DNA of 64,000 bases from NCBI RefSeq assembly GCF_029213205.1, contig NZ_JARGNH010000007.1:109533-173532 (forward strand), read 5' to 3'. This stretch comes from Pseudooceanicola sp. (GTDB lineage: Bacteria; Pseudomonadota; Alphaproteobacteria; Rhodobacterales; Rhodobacteraceae). Numbering within the stretch: position 1 is the stretch's first letter; every line of letters starts with the position of its first letter. Positions 24,654 through 35,150 of the stretch are shown here, in pieces. Below the pieces are notes generated by a model, which searched no databases, had not been told where the DNA came from, and saw only the letters and a program-made list of their open reading frames with translations. The position numbers were made by a program, and so were the translations under genes.

Positions 24654-25703
24654 TCAGGCGGCAGCGACCTGCATCAGGTGATAATCGGTGTCGCCCAGCT
24701 GCGCGTCGATCATGATGATCCGCTTGGCGTAATGCGAGCCGGGATATTCCCAGGTCATCGCGATGCCGCCATGCATCTGGATCGCCTCTTCGGCCACCAG
24801 ACGACCGGCACGGCCGATCAGGTTCTTGGCCATCGAGCAATAGCGCGCCGCATCCGGCCCACCCAGCTCCGACGCCGCCTTGATCACGATCGAGCGTGAC
24901 TGAACGATCTCGGTCAGCATGTCGACGGCGCGGTGTTGCAACGCCTGGAAGGTGCCGATCGTGCGACCGAACTGCTTGCGCTGACCGAGGTATTCGACGG
25001 TCATCTTGTGCAGCACTTCCATCGCGCCCACCGCTTCGGAACACAGCCCCACGATCCCGGCATTCACCGCATCGGCAATCGCCGCGTCGGCATTGGCCAG
25101 CACCAATTCGCCGGGGGTCTCTTCCAGCACCACCTCAGCCGCGCCAGCGCCGTCCATCATGCCGTAGCCGGTGATCGACGCATCCGCCGCCTGCACCGCA
25201 TAGACCGACAGGCTGTCGCCATCGCGCGCCGCGATCAGCAGAACATCCGCCGCCTGCCCGCCATAGACCACGGATTTGCGGCCCGACAATTTACCGCCCT
25301 TGGCGACAGTGCTCATCTCGGACAGGTCATAGGGCGCGTCGAGTTCGCCCAGCCCGACCGCATATTTGGTCGCGCCGGACAACAACGCCTCTTGATCGGC
25401 ACCGGCGGCGGTCAGGATGCGGGACGCCATCAGCGCGCCCAGCACCGGTTCCGGGCACAGGGCACGGCCCAGTTCCTCAAACACCACGGCGATGTCGAAA
25501 CCGGCGCCACCCATGCCGCCGGCCGCTTCCGGTGCCAGCGCATAGAGCGCACCGAGTTCGGTCAGCTCGGCCCATTTCGCGTCGTCGTGAAACGGCGCTT
25601 CATAGGCCACCTTGTTGCGGTGCTCGATCGGGTATTTGTCGTTCAGATAGCGGCGCAGGCTGTCCGCCAGCATCTGACGATCTTCGGTCAGGTCAAAGTT
25701 CAT
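24654..25703 (-). CDS. acyl-CoA dehydrogenase (short, divergent partner)
   Basis: 349-aa acyl-CoA dehydrogenase-like protein, shorter than the usual 380-400. The N-terminal helical domain (FDLTEDRQMLADSLRRYLND) and C-terminal domain (LGQRKQFGRTIGTFQALQHR, then AEEAIQMHGGIAMTWEYPGS) are intact. The middle FAD-contact region lacks a GSDL-type motif, as in the shorter member of the 10.3 kb pair. It starts 3 nt after the stop of the longer dehydrogenase, so a heteromeric enzyme is likely. Last gene of the FadJ-like operon. Confidence 0.87.
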   Translation of the reverse strand: MNFDLTEDRQMLADSLRRYLNDKYPIEHRNKVAYEAPFHDDAKWAELTELGALYALAPEAAGGMGGAGFDIAVVFEELGRALCPEPVLGALMASRILTAAGADQEALLSGATKYAVGLGELDAPYDLSEMSTVAKGGKLSGRKSVVYGGQAADVLLIAARDGDSLSVYAVQAADASITGYGMMDGAGAAEVVLEETPGELVLANADAAIADAVNAGIVGLCSEAVGAMEVLHKMTVEYLGQRKQFGRTIGTFQALQHRAVDMLTEIVQSRSIVIKAASELGGPDAARYCSMAKNLIGRAGRLVAEEAIQMHGGIAMTWEYPGSHYAKRIIMIDAQLGDTDYHLMQVAAA

Positions 25704-25706
25704 GTG

Positions 25707-26894
25707 TCACAGCCCCAGCATGGTCTTGGTCAGAATGTTGCGCTGGATCTCATTGGACCCACCGAAAATCGAGGTCTTGCGGTTGTTGAAATACCGCGCC
25801 GCGTTGTTGGCATGGCCTTGCGGCGCAACGTCGAGGTTGCTGTCCTTGAACGACCCGGGGAACGGTGCCGCTGCCGGGCCCAGCGCGCGACGGCGCAGAT
25901 CCTTGAGCTCCTGGTTGATCACCGTGCCCTTGATCTTGAGGATCGAGGTTTCCGGCCCAGGCGCGCCCTGTTTCTGCGCGGTGAACAGCATCCTGAGGTT
26001 GGTCAGCTTCATCGCCTCCAGGTCGATTTCGGCCTGTGCCACCCGGGCGGCGAACAGCGGATCCTGCAACAGCGGCTTGCCATTGCGGATCACTGTGCGG
26101 GCCAGTTCCTTGACCTCTTCCAGTTCCAGCATCGAAAAGCCGACCCCGGCAATCCCGGTGCGCTCATGGGTCAGCAGATATTTGGCGATGGTCCAACCCT
26201 TGTTCTCTTCGCCGACCAGGTTCTTCAGCGGCACCCGCACGTCGGTAAAGAACACCTCGTTCACCTCATGGCCGCCCTCGATCAGCTTGATCGGGCGCAC
26301 TTCGACGCCTGGGGTTTTCATGTCGACGAGAATAAAGGAAATGCCTTCCTGCTGCTTCACATCCGGGTTGGTGCGCACCAGGCAAAAGATCCAGTCGGCA
26401 TGCTGGCCCAGGGTGGTCCAGGTTTTCTGACCGTTGATCACCCATTCGTCGCCGTCACGCTCGGCCTTGGTTTTCAGGCTGGCGAGGTCCGACCCGGCAC
26501 CCGGTTCGGAATAGCCCTGACACCACCAATCATCACCATTCAGGATTCGCGGCAGGTAGTAGTCTTTCTGCTCCTGGCTGCCGAATTTCTGCAGCACCGG
26601 GCCCAGCATCGACAGGCCAAAGGGCACGATCCGCGGCGCATAGGCGGCACAGGATTCTTCGTCAAAGATGTGCTTTTCGACCGGACCCCAGCCGGGGCCG
26701 CCGTATTCCTCGGGCCAGGTCGTCGCCAGCCAGCCGTTCTTGTTCAGGATCGCATGGTAGCGCACCATGTGATCCTTGGTCAGTTCGCCACCGTTCTTGA
26801 CCACATTGCGGATATCATTGGGTAGATTTTCGGCGAAGAAATCGCGGACTTCCTGACGGAAGGCCTCTTCTTCGGGGGTAAAGCTCAGGTCCAT
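25707..26894 (-). CDS. acyl-CoA dehydrogenase (long partner)
   Basis: Full-length acyl-CoA dehydrogenase, 395 aa. The FAD/substrate motif WCQGYSEPGAGSDLASLKTK lies near residues 124-143, followed by NGQKTWTTLGQHADWIFCLV. The C-terminus ends FGGSNEIQRNILTKTMLGL. It catalyses the first oxidation of beta-oxidation. Located between the FadJ-like gene (19 nt upstream) and the shorter dehydrogenase (3 nt downstream), it forms a compact beta-oxidation operon. Confidence 0.9.
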   Translation of the reverse strand: MDLSFTPEEEAFRQEVRDFFAENLPNDIRNVVKNGGELTKDHMVRYHAILNKNGWLATTWPEEYGGPGWGPVEKHIFDEESCAAYAPRIVPFGLSMLGPVLQKFGSQEQKDYYLPRILNGDDWWCQGYSEPGAGSDLASLKTKAERDGDEWVINGQKTWTTLGQHADWIFCLVRTNPDVKQQEGISFILVDMKTPGVEVRPIKLIEGGHEVNEVFFTDVRVPLKNLVGEENKGWTIAKYLLTHERTGIAGVGFSMLELEEVKELARTVIRNGKPLLQDPLFAARVAQAEIDLEAMKLTNLRMLFTAQKQGAPGPETSILKIKGTVINQELKDLRRRALGPAAAPFPGSFKDSNLDVAPQGHANNAARYFNNRKTSIFGGSNEIQRNILTKTMLGL

Positions 26895-26913
26895 TGCAGG
26901 TCCTCCCTCCTGA

Positions 26914-29010
26914 TTACTGGTTCAAATCGGCAAAGGTCGTGCCATCGGCGGCCATCTTGCGCAAGATTTCGGGGACCTGCCAATAGTTCGGGTCGGTTTT
27001 GGCATAGGCTTCGATTCGGCGCACCAGTTCCGTTGCGCCAATCATGTCGGCGTAATGCAGTGGGCCGCCGCGGAAACGCGGAAAGCCGTAGCCGAACAGA
27101 AACACCATATCGACGTCGACCGGCCGCTTGGCGGTGCCGTCTTCGACAACCCGGGCCGCTTCGGAAATCATCGCGGTCATGTAGCGATCGATGATGTCCT
27201 GATCGGTAAAGCTCTGCGGGGTAATGCCATCGGCGGCGCGCACCTCGTCGATGAAGCCGGCAACCTCGGGGTTCGGCACCGGTGCTCCGGACTCATAGAG
27301 GTAATAGCCCTTGCCGGTCTTGCGACCATACCAGCCCTGTTCACAGATCCGATCCGCCACCGCACCGCCATAGCGTTCATTGGGGTCGAGCCCCTCTTCC
27401 TTTTTCCGCTGCCGGGTCATGTAGCCGATATCAAGCCCGGCCAGATCGCCGACCTTGTGCGGCCCCATCGCCAGGCCGAAACCTTCCAGCGCATTGTCCA
27501 CCTGCTGCGGCGAGGCGCCGTCAAGCACCAGATACGAGATGACCTTGCTGTAATGGCCAAGAATGCGGTTGCCGATAAACCCGTCGCAAACCTGCGCCAG
27601 CACCCCGACCTTTTTCAGCTTTTTCGCCAGCAGGAATCCGGTGGCCAGCGCATCGGGCGCGGTTTTCGCACCCTGCACGATTTCCAGCAGCCGCATCACA
27701 TGCGCGGGGGAAAAGAAATGCAGCCCCAGCACATCCTGTGGCCGGCTGGTCATCTCGGCAATTGCATTGATGTCGAGGTAGGAGGTGTTGGAGGCCAGGA
27801 TCGCCCCCGGTTTGCAGATCGTGTCGAGCTTGCCAAAGATCTCTTGCTTGATCTCCATCTTCTCGAACACCGCCTCGATCACCAGATCGACATCGGCCAG
27901 ATCTTCCATCGCCAGGCTCGGCTCCAGCCGCGCCAGCGCCGCGTCGCGGGCCTCGGACGTCATCTTGCCACGGCTGACCGCACCGTCGAGGTTCTTGGTG
28001 ATTGTCGCGACGCCACGCGCCAGCGCATCTTCCTTGACCTCGATCAGCCGCACCGGGAAGCCGGCAGACAGGCAGGCGGTGGAAATACCCGATCCCATGG
28101 TGCCGCCGCCAATTACCCCGATCCGGTCCAGCGGTCTGGTTTCGCCCTTGGCCTCGGGGATGTTGGACACCGCGCGCTCACCAAAGAAGGCATGGATCAG
28201 CCCACCGCGTTGCGGGGTTTGCATGCAGTCCATGAAACACTGGCGTTCGACCGCCAGGCCCTCGGCCAGCGGCAGATTGCAGGCGGCAACCGCCTCGACG
28301 CATTTCACCGGCGAAATCAGATGCGGGTTCTTTTTCTTGACCCCGGCCAGAGTCGCGTCGATCACCGCGCGGTCGTATTCGGCACTCAGATCGACAGTCC
28401 TGCGGGTGGCCAGCGTGCCATCCAGAACCTGCTGCGCCGCGGCCAGCGCCACCATGCGCGGCTCCCCGGCAACGACCCGATCCACCGCGCCTTTTTCCAG
28501 CGCCTCTTGCACCGGCACCTGACGTCCCGACAGGATCACATCCAGCGCAAAGGCCAGCCCGCTGAGCCGCGGCAGGCGTTGGGTGCCCCCGGCGCCGGGC
28601 AGCAGGCCGAGCAGCACCTCGGGCAGGCCGATCTTGGCGCCCTCGATCGCCACCCGGGCATGGGTGGCCAGTGCCAGTTCCAGGCCGCCGCCCAAAGCGG
28701 TGCCATGGATGATTGAAATCACCGGAGTCGGGCTCTGTTCGATGACGTTCAGCACACTCGACAGGCCCGGCGCTTTCGCCGGTTTGCCAAATTCGCGGAT
28801 ATCGGCGCCCGCAACAAAGGTGCGCCCGGCGCAATAGAGCGCGATGACCTTCACCGAGGCATCAGCAATCAGCCCGGCAAAGGCGATTTCCAGCCCTTCG
28901 CGGACCGCGTGGCCAGTGGCGTTCACCGGCGGATTGTCGATGCAGACCAGCGCGACGTCGCCGCTGTGTTCGGTGCTGATCACCTCGTTGATCTGGTTGC
29001 TATCGCTCAT
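26914..29010 (-). CDS. bifunctional enoyl-CoA hydratase / 3-hydroxyacyl-CoA dehydrogenase (FadJ/FadB-like)
   Basis: Two-domain trifunctional-type alpha subunit of 698 aa. Residues about 10-190 are a crotonase fold ([39 protein letters not shown]). Residues about 295-470 bind NAD ([14 protein letters not shown]) and contain [15 protein letters not shown]. Two 3HCDH C-terminal domains follow ([20 protein letters not shown], then [14 protein letters not shown]). It hydrates enoyl-CoA and oxidises the (S)-3-hydroxyacyl-CoA. First gene of an operon with two acyl-CoA dehydrogenases; no thiolase is adjacent, so one must be supplied elsewhere. Confidence 0.93.
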   Translation of the reverse strand: MSDSNQINEVISTEHSGDVALVCIDNPPVNATGHAVREGLEIAFAGLIADASVKVIALYCAGRTFVAGADIREFGKPAKAPGLSSVLNVIEQSPTPVISIIHGTALGGGLELALATHARVAIEGAKIGLPEVLLGLLPGAGGTQRLPRLSGLAFALDVILSGRQVPVQEALEKGAVDRVVAGEPRMVALAAAQQVLDGTLATRRTVDLSAEYDRAVIDATLAGVKKKNPHLISPVKCVEAVAACNLPLAEGLAVERQCFMDCMQTPQRGGLIHAFFGERAVSNIPEAKGETRPLDRIGVIGGGTMGSGISTACLSAGFPVRLIEVKEDALARGVATITKNLDGAVSRGKMTSEARDAALARLEPSLAMEDLADVDLVIEAVFEKMEIKQEIFGKLDTICKPGAILASNTSYLDINAIAEMTSRPQDVLGLHFFSPAHVMRLLEIVQGAKTAPDALATGFLLAKKLKKVGVLAQVCDGFIGNRILGHYSKVISYLVLDGASPQQVDNALEGFGLAMGPHKVGDLAGLDIGYMTRQRKKEEGLDPNERYGGAVADRICEQGWYGRKTGKGYYLYESGAPVPNPEVAGFIDEVRAADGITPQSFTDQDIIDRYMTAMISEAARVVEDGTAKRPVDVDMVFLFGYGFPRFRGGPLHYADMIGATELVRRIEAYAKTDPNYWQVPEILRKMAADGTTFADLNQ

Positions 29011-29169
29011 GTGCCAATCCCCTATGACCGCTGTTCCGACTGCGGGGAAAGGTAAATTGGCGCGGAAACAGCACCTGACCTCCCCCCTGACTGGCGTGGA
29101 ACCTACGCAAGCCGGGACAGGAGGTCAACGCGTGGAACCATAGTCCACAATGCGGAATGTCGCCGCGGG

Positions 29170-29457
29170 TCAGATCCGCCAGAGCGTCTGTTCCTTCGGG
29201 GTGATCCCGCCCTTGGTAGTGCCGTCGTCCTGGGCTGGCAACGGCCCGCAGGTGACCGGGCCATCGCCGTTCCATTGCTGCGACCCGCAGAGTTTCAGCC
29301 CGCCGGTTTGCCGGTCCAGCACGATGACGCTGATAAACGGATAGCCGGTCGGGGCGGTCAGTTTCGGTTGCGATTTGGTAATGTCCGATTGCGCCATGGC
29401 GCTGCCGGCAAAGGTCAGCGCCGCGATGGCGCCAAGGGTGATCTGCATTCTGGTCAC
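29170..29457 (-). CDS. small secreted protein of unknown function (95 aa)
   Basis: Unrecognised periplasmic protein. A Sec signal peptide spans about residues 1-23 (ITLGAIAALTFAGSAMAQ). The mature part of about 72 aa has two Cys (LKLCGSQQWNGDGPVTCG) that could form a disulfide, and ends in a Trp-rich tail. A GTG start at 29457 is chosen because AGGAGG lies 7 nt upstream; an ATG three codons later is the alternative. It stands alone between adenine deaminase and the FadJ-like operon. Confidence 0.65.
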   Translation of the reverse strand: MTRMQITLGAIAALTFAGSAMAQSDITKSQPKLTAPTGYPFISVIVLDRQTGGLKLCGSQQWNGDGPVTCGPLPAQDDGTTKGGITPKEQTLWRI

Positions 29458-29544
29458 TGTCGTGCCTCCTGATGTTTCTGCCCTTGGCATAGCACCGCCT
29501 GTGACAAAGGTTGCGTGACAAGACCGTTCATTGGCCGTGATCGG

Positions 29545-31245
29545 TCAGGAAATGATTTCAAACTTGATCACATCGACCATGCCCCGGTCGGTGATCTTCA
29601 GCGCTGGAATCACCGGCAGCGCCAGAAATGCCAGTTGCAGGAAGGGCTCCATCAGCGTCACGCCCAGCCCCTTGGCCGCAGCCCGCAGCGCGATCAGATC
29701 GGCATGCACCGCCTCAAAGGGCCGCAGGCTCATCAGCCCGGCGACCGGCAGCGCCAGCTCGGCCAGCACCTTGCCGCCTTCGACCACCACAAAGCCGCCC
29801 TCGATCTCGCCCAGCCGGTTGGCCGCCAGCGCCATATCGGCGTAATCCGCGCCGACCACCGCGATATTGTGGTGGTCATGACAGACGGTCGAGGCGATGG
29901 CGCCGCGCTGCAGGCCAAAGCCACGGACAAAGCCGGTGGCGATATTGCCGTTGATCCCGTGGCGTTCGATCACCGCGATCTTGATCAGGTCGCGGGTGAT
30001 GTCGGGGCGCTTGTCGCCATCGACCACGGCGATGGTCTCATGCAGATGTTCGGTGATGATCTTGCCGTCCAGAATGCCGATCACATCAGTTTCGGCCCGG
30101 TTGGCGGTGGTGCGGAAATGCGCCGCGCTGACCGTCGGTGCCTTGACCGAATTCCGGCCAACCGGCGGCGTCACCGGACGCGCCGCAAACGCCGCATCCT
30201 CCAGCACCACGCCCGCCGCCAGAACCAGGTCCGCCCGGCATTCCGCCAGGTCCTCCAGCACCACGATATCCGCCCGTTTGCCCGGCGCGATCTGGCCGCG
30301 GTCCTTCAGTCCGAATGCCTCGGCCGCGCTCAGACTGGCGGCGCGGTAGACCGCCAGCGGCGGACAGCCGAGCCGAATCAATTCGCGGATCATATAATCC
30401 AGATGGCCATATTCGCCGATATCCAGCGGGTTCCGGTCGTCGGTGCACAGGCACATATAGGCGCTGGTGATGTCACTCAGCAGCGGTTGCAGGGCATGCA
30501 GATCCTTGCTGACCGACCCTTCGCGAATCAGCACCCGCATCCCCTTTTGCAGCTTTTCCCGTGCCTCCTCCGCCGTTGTCGCCTCATGCTCGGTGCGGAT
30601 CCCGGCGCTGATATAGGCGTTCAGATCGCGCCCGCTCAGCTGCGGTGCATGGCCGTCGATATGACGGCCGCGAAACGCCTCAAGCTTGTCCAGACAGCCG
30701 GGATCGCGATGGATCACCCCGGGGTAATTCATGAATTCGGCCAGCCCGATCACCTTGGGGTGGTCCATCAGCGGGATCAGATCCGCCGCCGCAATCGCGG
30801 CACCTGAGGTTTCCATATGGCTCGACGGCACGCAGGAGGACAGGTTGACCCGGATGTCGATCAGGGTTTCGCCAGCGGCGGCGAGGAAATAGTCGATCCC
30901 CGGCACGCCGATCACATTGGCGATTTCATGGGGGTCGCAGATCGCCGTGGTCACCCCGCGCGGGCCGACGCAGCGGTCGAATTCATGCGGGGTGACCAGC
31001 GAGCTTTCGATATGCAAATGCGTGTCTATAAAGCCCGGAACCAGGGTTTTTCCAGTCACGTCGATGACCGCCTGCCCGGCATAATCCGCACCGATCCCGA
31101 CCACGGTCCCGCCGGTGATCGCGACATCCCCGACAATGAAATCACCGGTCACCACATCCAGAACCCGGCCCCCCTTCAGCACCAGATCGGCGGGCACATC
31201 CCCGCGTCCGGCGGCGATCAGTTCGGGCAGGACGGCACGAGCCAT
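29545..31245 (-). CDS. ade: adenine deaminase
   Basis: Binuclear-metal amidohydrolase of 566 aa converting adenine to hypoxanthine and ammonia. Metal-binding features: [27 protein letters not shown], a central HAPQLSG and the C-terminal [11 protein letters not shown] typical of the Ade family. The ATG at 31245 follows AAAGGTG; the frame stays open upstream but that sequence lacks family features. It gives a deamination route for adenine, alternative to the apt salvage gene at 54.5 kb. Confidence 0.92.
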   Translation of the reverse strand: MARAVLPELIAAGRGDVPADLVLKGGRVLDVVTGDFIVGDVAITGGTVVGIGADYAGQAVIDVTGKTLVPGFIDTHLHIESSLVTPHEFDRCVGPRGVTTAICDPHEIANVIGVPGIDYFLAAAGETLIDIRVNLSSCVPSSHMETSGAAIAAADLIPLMDHPKVIGLAEFMNYPGVIHRDPGCLDKLEAFRGRHIDGHAPQLSGRDLNAYISAGIRTEHEATTAEEAREKLQKGMRVLIREGSVSKDLHALQPLLSDITSAYMCLCTDDRNPLDIGEYGHLDYMIRELIRLGCPPLAVYRAASLSAAEAFGLKDRGQIAPGKRADIVVLEDLAECRADLVLAAGVVLEDAAFAARPVTPPVGRNSVKAPTVSAAHFRTTANRAETDVIGILDGKIITEHLHETIAVVDGDKRPDITRDLIKIAVIERHGINGNIATGFVRGFGLQRGAIASTVCHDHHNIAVVGADYADMALAANRLGEIEGGFVVVEGGKVLAELALPVAGLMSLRPFEAVHADLIALRAAAKGLGVTLMEPFLQLAFLALPVIPALKITDRGMVDVIKFEIIS

Positions 31246-31413
31246 GTGAAACACCTTTGAACAGAAGAACCTGCGCCACAGATCACCGCAAAGCGGCCGC
31301 GCTGTCCAGATCGCCGTTGCACAGCCCCCGGCTGCATGGCAGCGTCGCGCCGACGCCACTGAGGCAGCGGACGCAGATGACGGCCCAGGAAAACGGGCAG
31401 TGAGGAAGGGCAG

Positions 31414-31857
31414 ATGACCAAGAAAATCCTGATCCTGAACGGACCCAACCTGAACCTGTTGGGCCAGCGTCAGGTGGAGATCTATGGCGGCGAAAGCCTC
31501 GCCGATATTGAGGACGCCTGTGTCGCCCTCGGCCATTCCCTGGCGCTGGAGGTCGAGTTGCAGCAATCCAACCACGAGGGCGTGCTGATCGACTGGGTCC
31601 ATGCGGCGCGCGGCAGCACCCATGGCATCGTCATCAATCCCGGCGGCTATTCGCACAGCTCGGTGGCGCTGCTCGACGCGCTCAACGCCTATGAGGCACC
31701 GGTGGTCGAGGTGCATATCTCGAACATCCACAAGCGCGAGTCGTTTCGCCACCATTCCTACATCTCACAGCGCGCCAATGCGGTGATCGCCGGGTGCGGC
31801 ACCCAGGGCTATGAGCTGGCCATGCGCCATATCGCGCATCTGCTGGCGGAGCAGTGA
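31414..31857 (+). CDS. aroQ: 3-dehydroquinate dehydratase, type II
   Basis: Dodecameric type II dehydroquinase of the shikimate pathway, 147 aa. The flexible-lid motif [12 protein letters not shown] is at residues 7-18 (Arg17 and Tyr22 region). [12 protein letters not shown] and [17 protein letters not shown] carry the catalytic His and substrate-binding residues. A GTG-start membrane protein gene overlaps its stop by 4 nt. Divergent from adenine deaminase. Confidence 0.95.
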   Translation: MTKKILILNGPNLNLLGQRQVEIYGGESLADIEDACVALGHSLALEVELQQSNHEGVLIDWVHAARGSTHGIVINPGGYSHSSVALLDALNAYEAPVVEVHISNIHKRESFRHHSYISQRANAVIAGCGTQGYELAMRHIAHLLAEQ

Positions 31858-33272
31858 CACTGGAAAACCCACGGAGGCCGCTCGACACCCGGCTGATCGG
31901 ACCCGGCCTGTTCCTGCTCTGGCTGCTGGTCACCATTGACGCCTGGGGTGGTCCACAGATCACCGGTCTGGCGGCCGCCTGGCTGTTTCCGGTGCTGATC
32001 GCCCTGCAGGCGATCCGGGTGCGCCGGATGCGGCTGATCTTTGTCGGGATCGGCCTGGCGCTGATCCTCGCCGCCCTCAGCCTGCGCAGCGACGGCGGCG
32101 CGCAGATCCTGGCCGCCTTTGACCGCGCCGCGTTTATCATGGCGTTTTTTACCGCCCTGACGACACTGCGCCATGCCGCCGACACCTCGGCCGGAATAAC
32201 CGCCTGTGGTATGTTCCTGGCCCATCAACCGCCCGGGCGGCGCTATATCGCCCTCTCCGCCGGGGCGCATATGTTTGCGGTGCCGCTCAACTTCGGCTCG
32301 ATCGCACTGCTCGGGTCGCTGTCGGTGGCAAGCGCCGCGGATGAGCCCGATCCAGAGATTCGCCATATCCGCACCCGTCGCATGTTGCTGGCGATTCAGC
32401 GCGGGTTTTCCGCGATGCTGCCTTGGTCGCCGCTGGCCTTTGCGGTGGTGATCTCGACCGTGCTGCTGCCCGACCTGATCTGGGCGCGGGCAGTTCCCTA
32501 TGCCTTGGTGAGCTCGGGCATCCTCATCGGGGTCGGCTGGGCGCTCGACACGATATTCAAGCCGCGCCGGGCGGGCACCGCCGCCGTCACCCCTGAGGAC
32601 GATGGCCAGAGCTGGGCCAGCGTCTTGCCATTGCTGACCCTGCTGGTGGTGCTGATCGGCCTGGTGCTGGCAATCCACCAGATCACCGGGATGCGGGTTA
32701 CCGCGGTCATCCTGCTGCAGGTTCCGGCGCTGGCCGTGGCCTGGTTTGCCCTGCAGGCCCCGCGCTCGGCCCGGCTGCGCGACACCCTGGCCCGGTCGCG
32801 GACATTGATCCGCGACGACCTGCCCGAATACCGCGAGGAATTGCTGCTGATTGGCATGGCCGGCTTTATCGGCGCGCTGGGGGCGACCCTGCTGACCCCC
32901 TGGGTCGCGGCGGCGGGGCTGAACCTGTCCGGCCTGCCCGCCTGGGCGGCGCTGGTGGTGTTGATCTGGCTGATCCCGCTGGCCGGGCAGGTCGGGATGA
33001 GCCCGCTGCTCGCCGTCACCCTGATGTTCCCGATCATCCCGGCACCCGCCGATCTGGGGGTCAGCACGACGACGCTGTTTGTCGCGATCACCGGCGGCTG
33101 GACCCTGGGCGCAATCAGCTCTCCCTTTGCCGCACCAACCCTGCTGATGGCGCGGTTCGGCGGGGTTTCACCGCTGCATGTGTCCTGGCGCTGGAACGGC
33201 GCCTATACGCTGCTCTGCGGGCTGTGCATTTCCGCCTGGGTGGTGGCAATGACGCATTTCGGGCTCGGTTAG
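31854..33272 (+). CDS. polytopic membrane protein, possible ion-transporter-like permease
   Basis: Not assigned to a named family. The 472-aa product has about 11-12 hydrophobic segments in two halves separated by a charged loop near residues 240-260 and 300-325. Short glycine/proline breaks such as [19 protein letters not shown] and [20 protein letters not shown] resemble the re-entrant loops of ion-transporter-superfamily carriers, which is weak evidence for secondary transport. It starts with GTG overlapping the aroQ stop (GTGA), so it is translationally coupled to a shikimate-pathway enzyme. Confidence 0.7.
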   Translation: MTLENPRRPLDTRLIGPGLFLLWLLVTIDAWGGPQITGLAAAWLFPVLIALQAIRVRRMRLIFVGIGLALILAALSLRSDGGAQILAAFDRAAFIMAFFTALTTLRHAADTSAGITACGMFLAHQPPGRRYIALSAGAHMFAVPLNFGSIALLGSLSVASAADEPDPEIRHIRTRRMLLAIQRGFSAMLPWSPLAFAVVISTVLLPDLIWARAVPYALVSSGILIGVGWALDTIFKPRRAGTAAVTPEDDGQSWASVLPLLTLLVVLIGLVLAIHQITGMRVTAVILLQVPALAVAWFALQAPRSARLRDTLARSRTLIRDDLPEYREELLLIGMAGFIGALGATLLTPWVAAAGLNLSGLPAWAALVVLIWLIPLAGQVGMSPLLAVTLMFPIIPAPADLGVSTTTLFVAITGGWTLGAISSPFAAPTLLMARFGGVSPLHVSWRWNGAYTLLCGLCISAWVVAMTHFGLG

Positions 33273-33336
33273 GGCGCTTGCCCCGTCGCGGCCATCGGCG
33301 TAGCAAAAGATCAGACCGCCACGAAAGGACCGCTTG

Positions 33337-34029
33337 ATGAGCCTGTTTGCCCTGCCCCCGATCCCGGATGTGCCGGTGCGCGGCGAGGCCGAAGCCTATC
33401 CCGTCCGTCGGATTTTCTGCGTTGGCCGCAACTATGCCGCCCATGCCGCCGAGATGGGCAATGAGGTTGACCGCGAAGCGCCGTTCTATTTCACCAAGTC
33501 GCCTGCCCATCTGGTGCTGAGCGGTGCCGAGTTGCCCTTTCCGCCGGGCACCGAGGATTATCACCACGAGATGGAGTTCGTCGTCGCCCTGGGGGCGCCG
33601 TTGTTCCGTGGCACCCCGGATCAGGCGGCGCGGTCGATCTATGGCTATGCCTGCGGGCTCGACATGACCCGACGCGATCTGCAGGGCGCCGCCAAGGACA
33701 AGCGCCGGCCTTGGAGCCTTGGCAAGGATGTCGAAGGCAGCGCGCTGATCGGCGAAATCACCAGGGCCACCGATTTCGGCGCGGTTGCCGATCAGGCGAT
33801 CACCCTGAAGGTCAACGGCGCGCTGCGCCAGGACGCCAACCTGAGCGAGCTGATCCACAAGGTGCCCGACGTGATCGCGCATCTCAGCGGCTACTACCAC
33901 CTCGGGCCGGGCGACCTGATCTATACCGGCACCCCGGCGGGCGTCGGCGCGGTGCAGGCCGGCGATGTGCTTGAGGGCGCGATTGCCGGGCTGACGCCGA
34001 TCCGCCTGACCCTCGGCGCGCCGGATTAA
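33337..34029 (+). CDS. fumarylacetoacetate hydrolase family protein
   Basis: 230-aa FAH-fold enzyme (FAHD1/hydratase-decarboxylase group). Opening motif RRIFCVGRNYAAHAAEMG near residues 22-39, metal-binding HHEMEFVVALG (His/Glu/Glu context) and DLIYTGTPAGVGAVQAGD at the end. Likely an acylpyruvate hydrolase or oxaloacetate decarboxylase, or an aromatic meta-cleavage enzyme; no neighbouring pathway genes decide. The ATG at 33337 is preferred over the adjacent TTG because GAAAGGA precedes it at good spacing. Confidence 0.88.
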   Translation: MSLFALPPIPDVPVRGEAEAYPVRRIFCVGRNYAAHAAEMGNEVDREAPFYFTKSPAHLVLSGAELPFPPGTEDYHHEMEFVVALGAPLFRGTPDQAARSIYGYACGLDMTRRDLQGAAKDKRRPWSLGKDVEGSALIGEITRATDFGAVADQAITLKVNGALRQDANLSELIHKVPDVIAHLSGYYHLGPGDLIYTGTPAGVGAVQAGDVLEGAIAGLTPIRLTLGAPD

Positions 34030-34053
34030 GGCGCGACAGGGTCTATCGCACGC

Positions 34054-34440
34054 CTATTCGGATGGCACATGGCTGGTGGTGACCTCGATCATCACCTTGC
34101 CATCCGGGCGCCGCACCAGGGTGCGCACCACCGACAGGCGGCGGCCCTTTTTCACGAATTCCGCCTTGGCGGTGAGCACACCCTCGCGGGTGTTGGTCAG
34201 CAGATTGGCGGTCAGGTTGATCGCCAGCGGAAAGCCCTTCATGCCCGTTTCCACCGCACCGCCGCCCAGCGCCAGCCGGGTGGCGATCACATCGGCAAAC
34301 CAGATCAGCGCCCCGGCATGGACGGTGCCAAACGGGTTCACAATCCCCGGCTGCACCAGCATTTCACCGCTGGCGGTGTCATCGACATCATAACGAGCAG
34401 TGAAGTCGATCTTGCCGTTGATGGTGGTGGTGGTGGTCAT
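34054..34440 (-). CDS. PaaI family hotdog thioesterase
   Basis: 128-aa hotdog protein. NPFGTVHAGALIWFADVIAT carries the HAG turn and acidic residue of the 4HBT/PaaI clade, followed by GFPLAINLTANLLTNTREG. It probably hydrolyses small acyl-CoAs. The first codons are a run of ACC triplets giving MTTTTT, a simple repeat that may vary in length. GGGAG lies 6 nt before the ATG. Convergent with the fumarylacetoacetase-family gene. Confidence 0.83.
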   Translation of the reverse strand: MTTTTTINGKIDFTARYDVDDTASGEMLVQPGIVNPFGTVHAGALIWFADVIATRLALGGGAVETGMKGFPLAINLTANLLTNTREGVLTAKAEFVKKGRRLSVVRTLVRRPDGKVMIEVTTSHVPSE

Positions 34441-34527
34441 CGCAATCTCCCTTTTGGAGGCCACAAGGCCATGGCGGCGGGGGTTTTGCAATTGCCGGGC
34501 GCGTTGGACGCGCAGGGAAAGGTGGCT

Positions 34528-35150
34528 CTACCGCAGCCACTTCGGCCCTGCCGGTGTCGAGATCAGCGCGGCCAGACCGGCCTCTGACCCGGAGTCGACA
34601 TCGATCCGCGGATCATCGATCAACCCCGCCAACCGGTGGCGCAGATCAACCGGATCGGGATGGCGCAGATCCAGACGTAGCAGATCCAGCCCGGCATCGG
34701 GCATCCGGGTCGGCGGCAGCGGACCGACCTGCCATTCGATGACGCTGGGAAACACGCCACCCATCGGCAACCTGCCATCCTCGGCCACGGTCAACCGCCA
34801 GCGCAGATCGCCCCGGGTCACCGGTATCGCCGGGCCGCAGGCCACTGGCAGGGCGGATTGCACCGCCGCCATACCCGTCACCCGCACACCCAATGCGCAA
34901 GGCGCGGCGTCTCTGGCGGCTGGTCCAGTTCGAACCAACGTGGCCGGCTCGGCGGCGCAGCATCAGGGTCGGGGGCGATGACCTCAAGAAACCCGGACTC
35001 GCCGAGGCGGATCAGGTGATTGTGGGTGCCCATCAACGGATGCGCCCCGCCCGGCGGCAGGCGCAGCCCGATCTGGCGCTCGACATGGTCCAGCCCCGCC
35101 GCCAGTGTCGCGGCAATCACCACCAAATGGTCGAAATGGCCAAGGCTCAT
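34528..35150 (-). pseudogene. VOC/glyoxalase-like domain protein, interrupted by a frameshift
   Basis: The reading frame opens with FDHLVVIAATLAAGLDHVER and LPPGGAHPLMGTHNHLIRLG, typical of glyoxalase-like VOC proteins, and stops at about 34878 after LAHWVCG. The homologous second half (GDLRWRLTVAEDGRLPMGG, FPSVIEWQ, LLRLDLRHPDP) continues in another frame to 34528. Removing one TG from GTGTG near 34888-34893 restores LAHWVRVTGM and one frame of 206 codons; total length is 2 nt more than a multiple of 3. Either a real dinucleotide-slippage pseudogene or a sequencing error. Its start overlaps the MalY-like gene by 4 nt (ATGA). Confidence 0.75.

Noticed and set aside
24933..26825. Open frame of about 630 codons on the + strand
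   Set aside because: Antisense to the two acyl-CoA dehydrogenase genes; no recognisable domain and shadow-like composition.
27055..28716. Open frame of about 550 codons on the + strand
   Set aside because: Antisense to the FadJ-like gene, whose hydratase and dehydrogenase motifs are all intact.
29091..29148. CGTGGAACC direct repeats and GTGGA/TCCAC arms upstream of the FadJ-like gene
   Set aside because: The arms are only 5 bp and the direct repeat 9 nt; too short to call an operator without conservation data.
34420..34440. ACC-triplet run at the start of the thioesterase gene as a phase-variation tract
   Set aside because: Only a few repeats of a triplet, so length change would alter the protein by whole residues and not switch it off.
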